From: Lampropedia puyangensis
GTDB lineage: Bacteria; Pseudomonadota; Gammaproteobacteria; Burkholderiales; Burkholderiaceae_C
Assembly: GCF_004833285.1 (NCBI RefSeq)
Contig: NZ_STFG01000008.1
Span: 1 to 64,000, forward strand
Reading direction: 5' to 3'
DNA: 64,000 nt
Each line of letters opens with the position of its first letter. Position 1 is the stretch's first letter. The notes under the pieces were generated by a model. That model was given only the letters and a program-made list of their open reading frames with translations. It ran no database searches and was not told where the DNA came from. A program made the translations under genes and the position numbers. Of the stretch, positions 1-6,904 are shown one piece after another.

Positions 1-55
1 TGCTGTGTTGATTTTTAGGCTTTTGCAGAGTCTCCCTAGCAAACGTTTTTCATTT

Positions 56-367
56 CTAATGAAAATCTGATTCTCTTTGATGTCGTACAGCAATGATGGT
101 AACTATTTGATCTGGTTCAATTTCAAAGAGTGCCACATATCCTGATGCACCAAATGAAATAACCAATTCGCGCAAATATGGTCTACTAACATCTGCTTTA
201 CGGCAGCTATAGGGCAATATTTTTAAAAAATCGAATCCTTTTTGAATTGCCGTCAAAGCACATTCAGCGGTTTCGTATCCATCCAGATCGCGCTCCAGTA
301 TGAACTCATATAAGCGCAACAAATCTTCCTCTGCTTCCGGCGTTAAGCGAACCGTGTAATGCATCAT
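56..367 (-). CDS. ParE/RelE-family toxin
   Basis: The product (103 aa) looks like a type II toxin of the ParE/RelE superfamily. The N-terminus has the usual strand-helix start (HYTVRLTPEAEEDL), a central segment with LPYSCRK, and a C-terminal strand pair ending in IIAVRHQRE, where the family carries its conserved Arg/His. ParE toxins act on DNA gyrase and RelE toxins on ribosome-bound mRNA; the sequence alone does not tell which. The start codon overlaps the antitoxin stop (TAATG), which indicates translational coupling. A second ATG lies one codon downstream. The gene sits at the place that is the cargo slot in the neighbouring element. Confidence 0.8.
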   Translation of the reverse strand: MMHYTVRLTPEAEEDLLRLYEFILERDLDGYETAECALTAIQKGFDFLKILPYSCRKADVSRPYLRELVISFGASGYVALFEIEPDQIVTIIAVRHQRESDFH

Positions 368-636
368 TAGTCGCTTTTCGCTTTGACGGTTGCAAGTTTG
401 GTTTTTAATTTTTCTAGCACCGCATCAGCACTCACATACTGACCACTAATGCGAGCCTTATCACGTGAAGCCAAGCCTCTGGCAAGAAATTCGGCATTGG
501 CTTTTCTGACTTCGACTTGACTCCTAACTGCCTTTTCGATGAACTGCGATAGGCTTTCGCCATTTTGTAAAACGCTTTCAGTATCTTGGCGGAGCTGAGG
601 ATCTACGCGTAAAGATGGGAATGAGGCTGTTTTCAT
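367..636 (-). CDS. Antitoxin, YlcI/YnfO-like ribbon-helix-helix protein
   Basis: The 89-aa protein begins KTASFPSLRVDPQLR and continues with an amphipathic GESLSQFIEKAVRSQVE segment, the pattern of a ribbon-helix-helix DNA-binding domain. The charged C-terminal half would bind the toxin. The chosen ATG at 636 has AAAGG seven bases upstream; a longer reading frame upstream lacks such a site and would cover a palindromic operator. It is the first gene of a two-gene operon with the ParE-like toxin, whose start codon overlaps its stop. Assignment to the YlcI/YnfO-like group is from memory of the family. Confidence 0.75.
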   Translation of the reverse strand: MKTASFPSLRVDPQLRQDTESVLQNGESLSQFIEKAVRSQVEVRKANAEFLARGLASRDKARISGQYVSADAVLEKLKTKLATVKAKSD

Positions 637-652
637 AAAATTACCTTTTGCG

Positions 653-664
653 TTGCAATTGCAA
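653..664. promoter_or_regulatory. Palindromic operator candidate of the toxin-antitoxin operon
   Basis: TTGCAATTGCAA is a perfect 12-bp palindrome 17 bases upstream of the antitoxin start. A related word TTGCAATT recurs about 40 bases further up. RHH antitoxins usually repress their own operon through such sites. The role is inferred from position. Confidence 0.45.
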
Positions 665-717
665 TGCATCATATCTAATCTTGCATGCCTTTGCAATTCG
701 TCGCTTAAGGTCAATCA

Positions 718-922
718 GGGTGAGGGGAGCCTTAAACTGTGGTTAAGCCGTCGAACCCGAAGGGCTGTCCACATCAGGTTATCCACGGGCATGGCCGGTG
801 GGTAACGTGTTGTGGTCAGGACGGCTTATCCACGGTCAACGGCGTTGGGGGCGGGGCTCCGCCTCCAGGCTACCGACTAGGTAGCAGTGGTTTCAAGTTC
901 CCTTACCTGCTATGCTTCGTCT
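718..922 (+). other. Conserved non-coding block of element 1 (origin or control region candidate)
   Basis: About 205 bases shared with 4135-4340 of element 2. Homology between the elements begins abruptly at GGGTGAGGGG. The block has two TTATCCACG words (779-787, 826-834), one base off the DnaA-box consensus TTATCCACA, plus TGTCCACA (766-773). It also has a GC-rich hairpin (847-866, eight pairs with one G-T, loop GGCT) and a second hairpin at 869-885. A TATGCT hexamer at 911-916 lies 6 bases before the ATG of the next gene, so that gene may have a leaderless message. I see no convincing protein-coding gene in it. Confidence 0.6.
869..885. promoter_or_regulatory. Hairpin with compensatory changes, copy 1
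   Basis: GCTACC-GACTA-GGTAGC forms a perfect 6-bp stem with a 5-base loop. In element 2 the same place reads GTCACC-GACTA-GGTGAC: two stem positions differ on both arms in a compensating way, while the loop is unchanged. This indicates that the structure, or its dyad symmetry, is selected. It could be a Rep recognition hairpin, a single-strand origin or a protein operator. Confidence 0.65.
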
Positions 923-1300
923 ATGACCGCACCTACCCCCATTCATACCAAAACACCTCCGGCCACTGAGCAAGAGGTGCAAGAGCGCTATGCGTTGATG
1001 GACAAGGCCATCCGCCAAACAGGGCTGCAGATTGACGAGCTTGAATCCGCGCTAGGCATGTACATGGTGGGTTTTCACTTTGGTTGGAAAGTCCTGCATG
1101 TCATCCATAGCAAAAAGACCATTGCGAAGTACGAAGGCATCCTAGGCATCAAGGTGCGCGAGGCTTTTCCAGAGTACGGACCTGATGCGGACCGCACCAA
1201 CGCCTTCAAGCTGATCAAGTCTGTTTCCAGCTTCTGGAAGCTGGTTTCAGGCGACGAGCGCCCGCCGATTCAGCTCGATAAACGCACAATTCAAAATTAG
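923..1300 (+). CDS. Element-encoded protein of unknown function, copy 1 (125 aa)
   Basis: I do not recognise this family. The ATG at 923 was chosen because the upstream in-frame codons overlap the conserved hairpin and no ribosome site is seen; a -10-like TATGCT ends 6 bases before it. The N-terminus is polar and proline/threonine-rich (first 15 residues), followed by a helical region with SALGMYMVGFHFGW and VREAFPEYGPDADR. The copy in element 2 differs at only 4 of 125 residues although the DNA differs at many third positions, so the protein is under selection. Its place before rep suggests a replication accessory or regulatory role; this is inference. The stop codon lies within the repeat cluster that precedes rep. 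Confidence 0.8.
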   Translation: MTAPTPIHTKTPPATEQEVQERYALMDKAIRQTGLQIDELESALGMYMVGFHFGWKVLHVIHSKKTIAKYEGILGIKVREAFPEYGPDADRTNAFKLIKSVSSFWKLVSGDERPPIQLDKRTIQN

Positions 1301-1366
1301 GGAACTTTAAATCCCTTGATAGGAATTTTATATTCCCTTTAAATAGGGAGCATGAAATTCCCTATT
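1298..1366 (+). promoter_or_regulatory. Dyad cluster over the rep ribosome site, copy 1
   Basis: The spacer between the 125-aa gene and rep is built from repeated AGGGA/TCCCT words in alternating orientation. AATAGGGA (1342-1349) pairs perfectly with TCCCTATT (1359-1366), placing the AGGGAG ribosome site in the stem and the ATG of rep in the 9-base loop. The same AGGGA can instead pair with TCCCT at 1334-1338. This looks like translational control of rep, a set of protein-binding repeats, or both. Confidence 0.55.
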
Positions 1367-2248
1367 CGTTTTATACAATCAGCGCTTAGCGCAGCTCCCG
1401 CATCTGCAAGTGCCACGCATGACACGCAGAGGGGCCCCGCTTGCGGGGAGACTGGCGCGGCATCGGGGCGCTTGCAAGAAGCGGGCGGAACGCCTGCTTC
1501 TGGGCTTGTCAAAATATCAACAAGTGCGACGACCTATCGTGACTTCATTGAAATTGACCCCAAAAAAACACGAGTCCAAAGACTCAGAAAAACAATTCCC
1601 TCGGCTGCTAATCTGCTGCAACAAGCCCTAGGTCCAAAACGCTACAAAGCGGCCATGGTCACCTTGACCTACCGGGGTGTTGACGACTTCGAGCCCAAGC
1701 ACATTTCACGCTTCTTGGACTTAGCCCGCAAGTGGATGGCAAGACGCGGCTACAAGCTGCATTACGTGTGGGTTGCAGAGCTGCAAAAACGCGGTGCACT
1801 CCACTACCATGTGTTGATTTGGTTGCCCAAAGGTTTGACCCTGCCCAAGCCCGATAAACAAGGCTGGTGGCCGCATGGCATGAGCAAGATTGAGTGGGCA
1901 CGCAACGCGGTAGGCTACATGGTCAAGTACCTATCGAAGATGGACAGCGAAGGCAGCTTTCCAAAAGGTTGCAGACTCAGCGGTCGTGGCGGTCTAGACG
2001 CTTCGGCACGCTCCATCTGCCGCTGGATCAATTACGCAAGCTGGCTCAAACGCATAGCCGGTGTCAACACCCCCATCAAACGCATCAAAGGGCTTGGCCT
2101 GGTCAACATGGCAAGCGGGGAAGTGCTGCGCAGTCCTTGGCAAGTAATCGTTGCGGGAGGAAAAATCATCGTCTACCAAGTCTTCGAGCTTGTCGGTGGC
2201 ATTGACTACCACGGCCCTTACTCTATGCTGGAGAAAGCCCATGCTTGA
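1352..2248 (+). CDS. HUH replication initiator (Rep), two-tyrosine type, copy 1
   Basis: This 298-aa protein carries the three motifs of rolling-circle HUH nucleases: MVTLTYRG (about residue 98-105), HYHVLIW with the metal-binding His-Tyr-His (about 151-157), and YMVKYLSK (about 189-196). The last has two tyrosines three residues apart, as in phiX174 protein A-like initiators. It would nick an origin and start single-strand replication of the excised circle. The start ATG lies in a hairpin loop with AGGGAG upstream. Residues 12-50 are Ala/Gly-rich and coincide with a stretch of DNA that is identical in both copies. The stop overlaps the integrase start by 8 bases. It is not assigned to a named family. 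Confidence 0.85.
   Translation: MKFPIRFIQSALSAAPASASATHDTQRGPACGETGAASGRLQEAGGTPASGLVKISTSATTYRDFIEIDPKKTRVQRLRKTIPSAANLLQQALGPKRYKAAMVTLTYRGVDDFEPKHISRFLDLARKWMARRGYKLHYVWVAELQKRGALHYHVLIWLPKGLTLPKPDKQGWWPHGMSKIEWARNAVGYMVKYLSKMDSEGSFPKGCRLSGRGGLDASARSICRWINYASWLKRIAGVNTPIKRIKGLGLVNMASGEVLRSPWQVIVAGGKIIVYQVFELVGGIDYHGPYSMLEKAHA
1425..1545 (+). other. Substitution-free stretch within rep, candidate origin, copy 1
   Basis: These 121 bases are identical to 4843-4963, while I count about 7 differences in the 73 bases before and about 14 in the 140 bases after. Inside lie CCCCGC-TT-GCGGGG (1435-1448) and a 10-bp stem with loop GAA (1478-1500, one G-T pair), followed by an A/T-rich stretch (CAAAATATCAACAAG). 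The encoded residues are low-complexity. A double-strand origin inside the rep gene is known from phiX174-type replicons and would explain the DNA-level constraint. Confidence 0.55.
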
Positions 2249-3206
2249 AACCACACCTAAACGCATGCACAAAAAGGGTTCGGTCTGGTACCACGTCACG
2301 CAAGGGAGTAACCGCATCTGGACGGCACTATCTCGCGACTTTCAAGAGTCATTGATCCTATGGGCTCAAGCTGAGGCCGCATCATCACCTGAGCATCCCG
2401 ATTCTGTGGCCGCAGTCATCAAGCGCTACAGGCACGAAGTCATGCCCAAGAAAGCACCACGCACACGCAAGGACAACGAAGCAGAGATTCCAAATCTGCT
2501 GAACGCATTCGGCTCTATGCGCGTAGGCGATGTACAACCCTTCCATGTACGCAATTACATGGACAAACGGGGCGAAGTAGCGCCAGTGCGTGCCAATCGT
2601 GAAAAGGCCTTGCTATCGCACATCTTCAACAAAGCCCGTGAATGGGGCTACACCAACGCAGCCAACCCATGCCAAGGTGTACGGGGCTTCCGCGAGAAAG
2701 GACGCTCTCGTTACGTGCTTGATGGAGAGTTTGCGGCTGTCAAACAAGCTGCAAAGCCATTTGTCATGGATGCAATGGATTTAGCCTATCTGACTGCGCA
2801 GCGCCCTGCCGATCTGCTCAAAATGAAATGGGCAGATATACACAGCGGTGCTTTACACATCCGCCAGAATAAAACGGGGGCACTACTGGCTATTGAGGTA
2901 TCAGGCGATCTGGCGCATGTACTGGAACGAATCCAATCTCGCCCTGTTGAAAAGCGTAGCGAATGGGTCTTACAGCGCGACTGCGGCCACCAGCTCAGTT
3001 ACCACGGTTTGTTTGTGGCGTTTGAGAAAGCACGTAAGTCTGCTGGCGTGTCCTTCCAGTTCCGCGACATTCGCGCCAAGGCAGCAACCGACCTAGGCGA
3101 CTTAGCCCACGCACAGCAACTGCTTGGCCACAGCAAACGCGATATGACAGAGCACTATGTACGGTCACGGCAAGGCGTCAAAGTCATGCCGCTACGCCTG
3201 AGGTAG
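2241..3206 (+). CDS. Tyrosine integrase, intact, copy 1
   Basis: This 321-aa site-specific recombinase has an N-terminal arm-binding segment (about residues 8-40), a core-binding SAM-like domain (PRTRKDNEAEIPNLL, about 65-150) and a catalytic domain. The active-site series is visible: Arg in AQRPADLLKMKW, Lys in RQNKTG, RDIRAKAATD, LGHSKRDMTEHY with the nucleophile Tyr. The box usually written HxxR reads RDIR here, so the first His is Arg. The ATG at 2241 overlaps the rep stop and follows GGAG. The gene is the last of the operon and lies beside att, as expected for an integrase that uses the tRNA-Cys 3' end. Confidence 0.9.
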   Translation: MLETTPKRMHKKGSVWYHVTQGSNRIWTALSRDFQESLILWAQAEAASSPEHPDSVAAVIKRYRHEVMPKKAPRTRKDNEAEIPNLLNAFGSMRVGDVQPFHVRNYMDKRGEVAPVRANREKALLSHIFNKAREWGYTNAANPCQGVRGFREKGRSRYVLDGEFAAVKQAAKPFVMDAMDLAYLTAQRPADLLKMKWADIHSGALHIRQNKTGALLAIEVSGDLAHVLERIQSRPVEKRSEWVLQRDCGHQLSYHGLFVAFEKARKSAGVSFQFRDIRAKAATDLGDLAHAQQLLGHSKRDMTEHYVRSRQGVKVMPLRLR

Positions 3207-3212
3207 TGACGC

Positions 3213-3240
3213 TGTAGATCGTGTGTAGAAGAGATGTAGA
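3213..3240. repeat. Three TGTAGA repeats at exact 11-bp spacing
   Basis: TGTAGA starts at 3213, 3224 and 3235, between the integrase stop and the att site. Element 2 has TGTACA twice at the same 11-bp spacing. One helical turn spacing beside att suggests integrase arm-type binding sites or excisionase sites. Confidence 0.5.
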
Positions 3241-3241
3241 A

Positions 3242-3273
3242 AAGGGCTTACACCTTTTATAGTGTAAGCCCTT
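3242..3273 (+). terminator. Hairpin at the right end of element 1
   Basis: AAGGGCTTACAC pairs perfectly with GTGTAAGCCCTT (12 bp, loop of 8 bases). It lies after the integrase and 9 bases before att. It fits a transcription terminator that also shields the tRNA side, though only a short T-rich tail follows. Element 2 keeps the outer stem and has a different inner part. Confidence 0.65.
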
Positions 3274-3281
3274 GATTTATA

Positions 3282-3327
3282 TGGAGGCGCGACCCGGAAT
3301 CGAACCGGGCTAAACGGATTTGCAATC
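3282..3327 (-). repeat. att copy: 46-bp 3' half of tRNA-Cys between the elements
   Basis: Identical to 6671-6716. It covers the CCA end, acceptor 3' arm, T arm, variable loop and the 3' side of the anticodon arm up to the anticodon loop. It has no 5' half and so cannot be a tRNA gene. It marks the junction of the two tandem elements. Confidence 0.95.
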
Positions 3328-3375
3328 TAAAAAGATATACTTATAACTCAACAAGATACGTCAAATCAAGAATCC

Positions 3376-4056
3376 ATGCAATCACAAAAACTAGCCCCAT
3401 CAATCGTCTTGTATGGTCTTGCTGTAGCTAACAGCCTCATTTACACGATCGCATTTTGGGCTCCATTCAACATCAACGTCATACCATATTTGAGCATCAA
3501 GGATATAATATCCCTGCCATTATCATCAATTCTTTACATAATTCTATATCCATTAGTAATATCTCTTTCATTAATAAATAAAGACAACTTTAAATCACAA
3601 AAAAACATAGAAATACTTAGCTTTACATGTCTCGCAATTTTCACATTAGCCACAACTTATTTTATATACTTAATAATAAAGAACTACGGGTTGAACCCAG
3701 AAAATTCGACCACCGAGGCTCGAACAATCATAATAATATTATTATCAACAACATTCTTATTAACCTCAATACTTGACTATATAAAAAACAAATCTTCTAG
3801 TTCAATTTTTATAGCCGCCTTACTATCTCTAGCATCTCTATCAGCATCTTTTGGATACTGGAACGGAAAAAAATCATTAAACAACAATAACTTAAATGCA
3901 AAAATTCTAGTGCAAAGCGAAATATGCAATACAAACCATCCCTCGACATGGGTTTATATCGAACGGATTGGATCAGCCGTCGTTTTCACTAATATGAAAA
4001 CCAAAGAAATGTGCATTAGAAATGAAAGCAATTTCAATCTAATAAACATTAAATAA
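3376..4056 (+). CDS. AT-rich cargo gene: membrane protein of unknown function (226 aa)
   Basis: I do not recognise this protein. It has about four or five hydrophobic segments (near residues 8-30, 42-65, 80-102, 118-135 and 143-160) and a polar C-terminal tail of about 65 residues with a Cys pair, EICNTNHPSTWVYIERIG and EMCIRNES. Lysine- and asparagine-rich linkers and A/T-ending codons set it apart from every other gene here, a sign of recent transfer. It sits in the cargo slot of element 2, where element 1 has a toxin-antitoxin pair. A role in defence or superinfection exclusion would fit such a slot but nothing in the sequence proves it. The start has no clear ribosome site. Confidence 0.75.
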   Translation: MQSQKLAPSIVLYGLAVANSLIYTIAFWAPFNINVIPYLSIKDIISLPLSSILYIILYPLVISLSLINKDNFKSQKNIEILSFTCLAIFTLATTYFIYLIIKNYGLNPENSTTEARTIIIILLSTTFLLTSILDYIKNKSSSSIFIAALLSLASLSASFGYWNGKKSLNNNNLNAKILVQSEICNTNHPSTWVYIERIGSAVVFTNMKTKEMCIRNESNFNLINIK

Positions 4057-4134
4057 AAATCATCTAAAAAAACAAATCATTTCAATTAACCATAAGAATT
4101 AAATATTACTTCTTAAATTATCTAATATAAAAAT

Positions 4135-4340
4135 GGGTGAGGGGAGCCCTTAGACGGTGGGTAAACCGTCGAACCCGAAGGGCTGTCCACATCAGGTTAT
4201 CCACGGGCATAGCCGGTGGGTAACGTGTTGTGGTCAGGACGGCTTATCCATGGTCAACGGCGTTGGGGGCGGGGCTCCGCCTCCAGGTCACCGACTAGGT
4301 GACAGTGGTTTCAAGTTCCCTTACCTGCTATGCTTCGCCT
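4135..4340 (+). other. Conserved non-coding block of element 2 (origin or control region candidate)
   Basis: Copy of 718-922 with few changes. One TTATCCACG is kept (about 4196-4204), the second reads TTATCCATG here. An extra dyad GACGGT-N6-ACCGTC occurs near 4153-4170, where element 1 has CTTAA/TTAAG. The GC-rich hairpin and the loop GACTA hairpin are both kept. The cargo gene ends at 4056, so 4057-4134 is short AT-rich spacer. Confidence 0.6.
4287..4303. promoter_or_regulatory. Hairpin with compensatory changes, copy 2
   Basis: GTCACC-GACTA-GGTGAC, a perfect 6-bp stem. Compared with 869-885 the second and third stem pairs are swapped on both arms (C-G and T-A become T-A and C-G), with the loop and remaining pairs unchanged. 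Confidence 0.65.
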
Positions 4341-4718
4341 ATGACTGCACCTACCCCCATTCATACCAAAACACCTCCGGCCAATGAGCAAGAGATGCAA
4401 GAGCGCTATGCGGTGATGGACAAGGCCATCCGCCAAACAGGGCTGCAAATTGACGAGCTTGAATCCGCGCTAGGCATGTACATGGTGGGCTTTCACTTTG
4501 GCTGGAAAGTGCTGCATGTCATCCATAGCAAAAAGACCATTGCCAAGTACGAAGGCATCCTAGGCATCAAGGTACGGGAAGCCTTCCCAGAGTACGGGCC
4601 TGATGCAGACCGTACCAACGCCTTCAAGCTGATCAAGTCTGTTTCCAGCTTCTGGAAGTTGGTTTCAGGCGACGAGCGCCCGCCGATCCAGTTGGATAAG
4701 CGTACGATTCAGGATTAA
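4341..4718 (+). CDS. Element-encoded protein of unknown function, copy 2 (125 aa)
   Basis: Near-identical to the product of 923-1300, with four differences (Thr to Asn, Val to Met, Leu to Val, and Asn to Asp at the last residue). The same -10-like TATGCT stands 6 bases before the ATG and no Shine-Dalgarno site is seen, consistent with a leaderless message. The family is not recognised. The stop is followed directly by the AAGGAA/TTCCTT dyad cluster before rep. Confidence 0.8.
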   Translation: MTAPTPIHTKTPPANEQEMQERYAVMDKAIRQTGLQIDELESALGMYMVGFHFGWKVLHVIHSKKTIAKYEGILGIKVREAFPEYGPDADRTNAFKLIKSVSSFWKLVSGDERPPIQLDKRTIQD

Positions 4719-4784
4719 GGAACTTTAAATTCCTTGACAGGAATTTTATATTCCCTTTAAATAGGGAGTATGAAATTCCCTATT
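4716..4784 (+). promoter_or_regulatory. Dyad cluster over the rep ribosome site, copy 2
   Basis: AATAGGGA (4760-4767) pairs with TCCCTATT (4777-4784) around the rep ATG, exactly as in element 1. The upstream dyad reads AAGGAA-N7-TTCCTT instead of AGGGA-N8-TCCCT: both arms changed, yet symmetry was kept. Confidence 0.55.
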
Positions 4785-5666
4785 CGTTTTACACAACCAG
4801 CGCCTAGCGCTGCTCCCGCATCTGCAAGCGCCTCGCATGACGCGCAGAGGGGCCCCGCTTGCGGGGAGACTGGCGCGGCATCGGGGCGCTTGCAAGAAGC
4901 GGGCGGAACGCCTGCTTCTGGGCTTGTCAAAATATCAACAAGTGCGACGACCTATCGTGACTTTCTTGAAATTGACCCCAAAAAGACAAGAGTCCAAAGA
5001 CTCAGAAAAACAATCCCCTCGGCTGCCAACCTACTGCAACAAGCACTAGGCCCAAAACGCTACAAAGCGGCTATGGTCACTTTGACCTATCGGGGCGTTG
5101 ACGACTTCGAGCCTAAGCACATTTCACGGTTCTTGGATTTAGCCCGCAAGTGGATGGCAAGACGTGGCTACAAGCTGCATTACGTGTGGGTGGCAGAGCT
5201 ACAAAAACGTGGTGCGCTCCACTACCATGTGTTGATCTGGCTACCCAAAGGCTTGACCCTGCCAAAGCCCGATAAACAAGGCTGGTGGCCGCATGGCATG
5301 ACCAAGATTGAATGGGCACGCAACGCGGTAGGCTACATGGTCAAGTACCTATCGAAGATGGACAGCCAAGGCAGCTTTCCAAAAGGATGCAGGCTCAGTG
5401 GGCGTGGTGGTTTAGACGCTTCTGCACGCGCCATCTGCCGTTGGATCAATTACGCCAGTTGGCTTAAACGCATAGCCGGTGTCAATACACCAATCAAACG
5501 CATCAAAGGGCTTGGCCTAGTCAACATGGCAAGCGGTGAAGTGCTGCGCAGTCCATGGCAAGTTCTGGTTGCTGAAGGCAAAATTTTTGTCTATCAGGTC
5601 TTCGACATTATTGGCGGCATCGACTACCACGGCCCCTACTCCATGTTGGGAGAGTCACATGCCTGA
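4770..5666 (+). CDS. HUH replication initiator (Rep), two-tyrosine type, copy 2
   Basis: This 298-aa copy of the Rep of element 1 keeps all motifs: VTLTYRG, HYHVLIW and YMVKYLSK. I count about 17 residue differences, clustered in the first 25 residues and the last 30, while the nuclease core is nearly unchanged. The start codon lies in the conserved RBS hairpin. The stop overlaps the frameshifted integrase start by 8 bases. It is predicted to be active as an origin-nicking enzyme. Confidence 0.85.
   Translation: MKFPIRFTQPAPSAAPASASASHDAQRGPACGETGAASGRLQEAGGTPASGLVKISTSATTYRDFLEIDPKKTRVQRLRKTIPSAANLLQQALGPKRYKAAMVTLTYRGVDDFEPKHISRFLDLARKWMARRGYKLHYVWVAELQKRGALHYHVLIWLPKGLTLPKPDKQGWWPHGMTKIEWARNAVGYMVKYLSKMDSQGSFPKGCRLSGRGGLDASARAICRWINYASWLKRIAGVNTPIKRIKGLGLVNMASGEVLRSPWQVLVAEGKIFVYQVFDIIGGIDYHGPYSMLGESHA
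4843..4963 (+). other. Substitution-free stretch within rep, candidate origin, copy 2
   Basis: Identical over 121 bases to 1425-1545, including both hairpins and the A/T-rich stretch. See copy 1 for the counts that make the identity notable. Confidence 0.55.
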
Positions 5667-6608
5667 GAAGGTTCCCCCACGCTTGAACCAAAAGGGCCGC
5701 ATGTGGTTTCACACGACCAAAGGCCGCAACCGCATCTGGACACCGCTATCCAGCAATCTGGAAGAAGCCAAGTTGAAGCCAATACCACCATAGACGCGCC
5801 TGATTCGGTGGCAGAAGTCATCAAGCGCTACATGCGAGACGTGATGCCCAAAAAAGCCCCACGCACGCGCAAAGACAATGAAGCGGAAATGCCTAACCTC
5901 TTGCGTGCTTTTGGAGCGATGCGCATTGGCGATGTACAGCCTTTTCATGTGCGCAAGTACATGGATGAACGCGGCGAATCTGCTCCAGTTCGTGCCAACA
6001 GAGAAAAAGCCCTGCTCTCGCACATCTTCAACAAAGCACGGGAATGGGGCTACACCAATGCCGCAAATCCATGCCAAGGCGTGCGCGGCTTCCGTGAGAC
6101 TGGTCGCACACGCTATGTGCAGGATGATGAGTTTTCCGCTGTCAAACGTGCTGCAAGCCCGGTGGTAGCCGATGCCATGGATTTGGCTTATCTGACCGCA
6201 CAACGTCCAGCCGATCTACTGAAAATGAAATGGGCTGATGTGTATCGCGGTGCATTGCATGTGCGACAGAACAAAACCGGTGCACGTTTGGCGATTGATC
6301 TATCTGGCGATCTTGCTGCGGTCATCGAACGCATCAACAACCGAGAGGTGACAAAGAAAGGTGATTGGATTTTGCAGCGTGATAACGGCGAGCCCATCAG
6401 CTATGCAGCCTTGTTTCAAGGCTTTGAAAAGGCACGACAAGCGGCAGGCGTGTTTTTTCAGTTTCGCGACATACGCGCCAAGGCTGCTACCGATCTTGGC
6501 GATCTCACCCACGCTCAACAGCTTTTAGGCCACAGCAAACGGGATATGACAGAGCACTATGTCCGCTCCCGCCAAGGCACAAAAGTGATGCCATTGCGCT
6601 TGAGATAG
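5659..6608 (+). pseudogene. Tyrosine integrase, frameshifted, copy 2
   Basis: The start ATG (5659) gives an N-terminus equal to that of the intact copy (QKGRMWFHTTKGRNRIWTPL) but meets a stop at 5791-5793. The rest of the protein (from about 5776, VEANTTIDAPDSVAEVIKRY, to 6608) is open in another frame. Against copy 1 the sequence is 16 bases short near 5764-5781, between two GAAGCCA words, so a small deletion between short direct repeats is likely. The catalytic residues downstream (QRPADLLKMKW, NKTG, RDIRAK, GHSKRDMTEHY) are intact. No classical slippery site was seen, so programmed frameshifting is unlikely. Confidence 0.8.
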
Positions 6609-6613
6609 AAGCG

Positions 6614-6630
6614 TGTACATCAGGTGTACA
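6614..6630. repeat. Two TGTACA repeats at 11-bp spacing
   Basis: TGTACA starts at 6614 and 6625. The position and spacing match the three TGTAGA repeats of element 1 although the hexamer differs by one base. They are candidate integrase arm sites. Confidence 0.45.
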
Positions 6631-6631
6631 A

Positions 6632-6662
6632 AAGGGCTTACCGGAAAACCGTGTAAGCCCTT
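6632..6662 (+). terminator. Hairpin at the right end of element 2
   Basis: AAGGGCTTAC pairs with GTAAGCCCTT, with an inner CGG-AAAA-CCG and one bulged T. The outer stem equals that of element 1 while the inner stem and loop differ. It lies 8 bases before the tRNA-Cys 3' end and fits a terminator for element transcription and possibly for tRNA-Cys from the other side. Confidence 0.65.
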
Positions 6663-6670
6663 GATTTATT

Positions 6671-6716
6671 TGGAGGCGCGACCCGGAATCGAACCGGGCT
6701 AAACGGATTTGCAATC
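6671..6716 (-). repeat. att copy within the tRNA-Cys gene
   Basis: The 3' 46 bases of tRNA-Cys, identical to 3282-3327. Recombination between the two copies would release element 2 as a 3389-bp circle and leave the tRNA intact. Confidence 0.95.
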
Positions 6717-6744
6717 CGCTGCATAACCTCTTTGCTATCGCGCC
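6671..6744 (-). tRNA. tRNA-Cys (anticodon GCA)
   Basis: This 74-nt gene includes an encoded CCA end. The acceptor stem pairs GGCGCGA with TCGCGCC. The anticodon loop is TTGCAAA, giving anticodon GCA. The T arm is CCCGG-TTCGATT-CCGGG. It is intact and is the integration target of the two elements on its 3' side. It lies downstream of clpX on the same strand. Confidence 0.97.
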
Positions 6745-6904
6745 AAACTCTGCAAGTTTTCTACAGAAAAGCGGATTCTACACAACTTTTTGCCTTTACG
6801 CAGGCTTGGTGCTTACTTAGCTGTATTCCGCCCTAAAAACTCAAACCTGATGGACTCAAGGCATCTTTGCGGATAAGAGAACGATGAAACCAAGTTTGTC
6901 CTAA

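Larger units (their letters stand above)
1..3327 (+). mobile_element. Mini integrative element 1 (left end outside window)
   Basis: This is the left of two related elements at the tRNA-Cys gene. In order it holds a toxin-antitoxin cargo, a conserved non-coding block from 718, a 125-aa unknown protein, a HUH Rep, an intact tyrosine integrase, 11-bp-spaced repeats, a terminator-like hairpin and an att copy at 3282-3327. No tRNA fragment is seen in bases 1-55, so the left att must lie outside the window or be lost. That the toxin-antitoxin pair belongs to the element is inferred from its position, which equals the cargo slot of element 2. No virion or conjugation genes are present. Confidence 0.75.
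3282..6716 (+). mobile_element. Mini integrative element 2 (att to att, about 3.4 kb)
   Basis: This element is bounded by two identical 46-bp copies of the tRNA-Cys 3' half (3282-3327 and 6671-6716), so one unit is 3389 bp. The cargo slot (3328-4134) holds an AT-rich membrane protein gene. From 4135 on it repeats the layout of element 1: non-coding block, 125-aa protein, Rep, integrase, spaced repeats, hairpin. The integrase is frameshifted, so movement would need another integrase, for example that of element 1. The right att completes the functional tRNA gene. Confidence 0.85.
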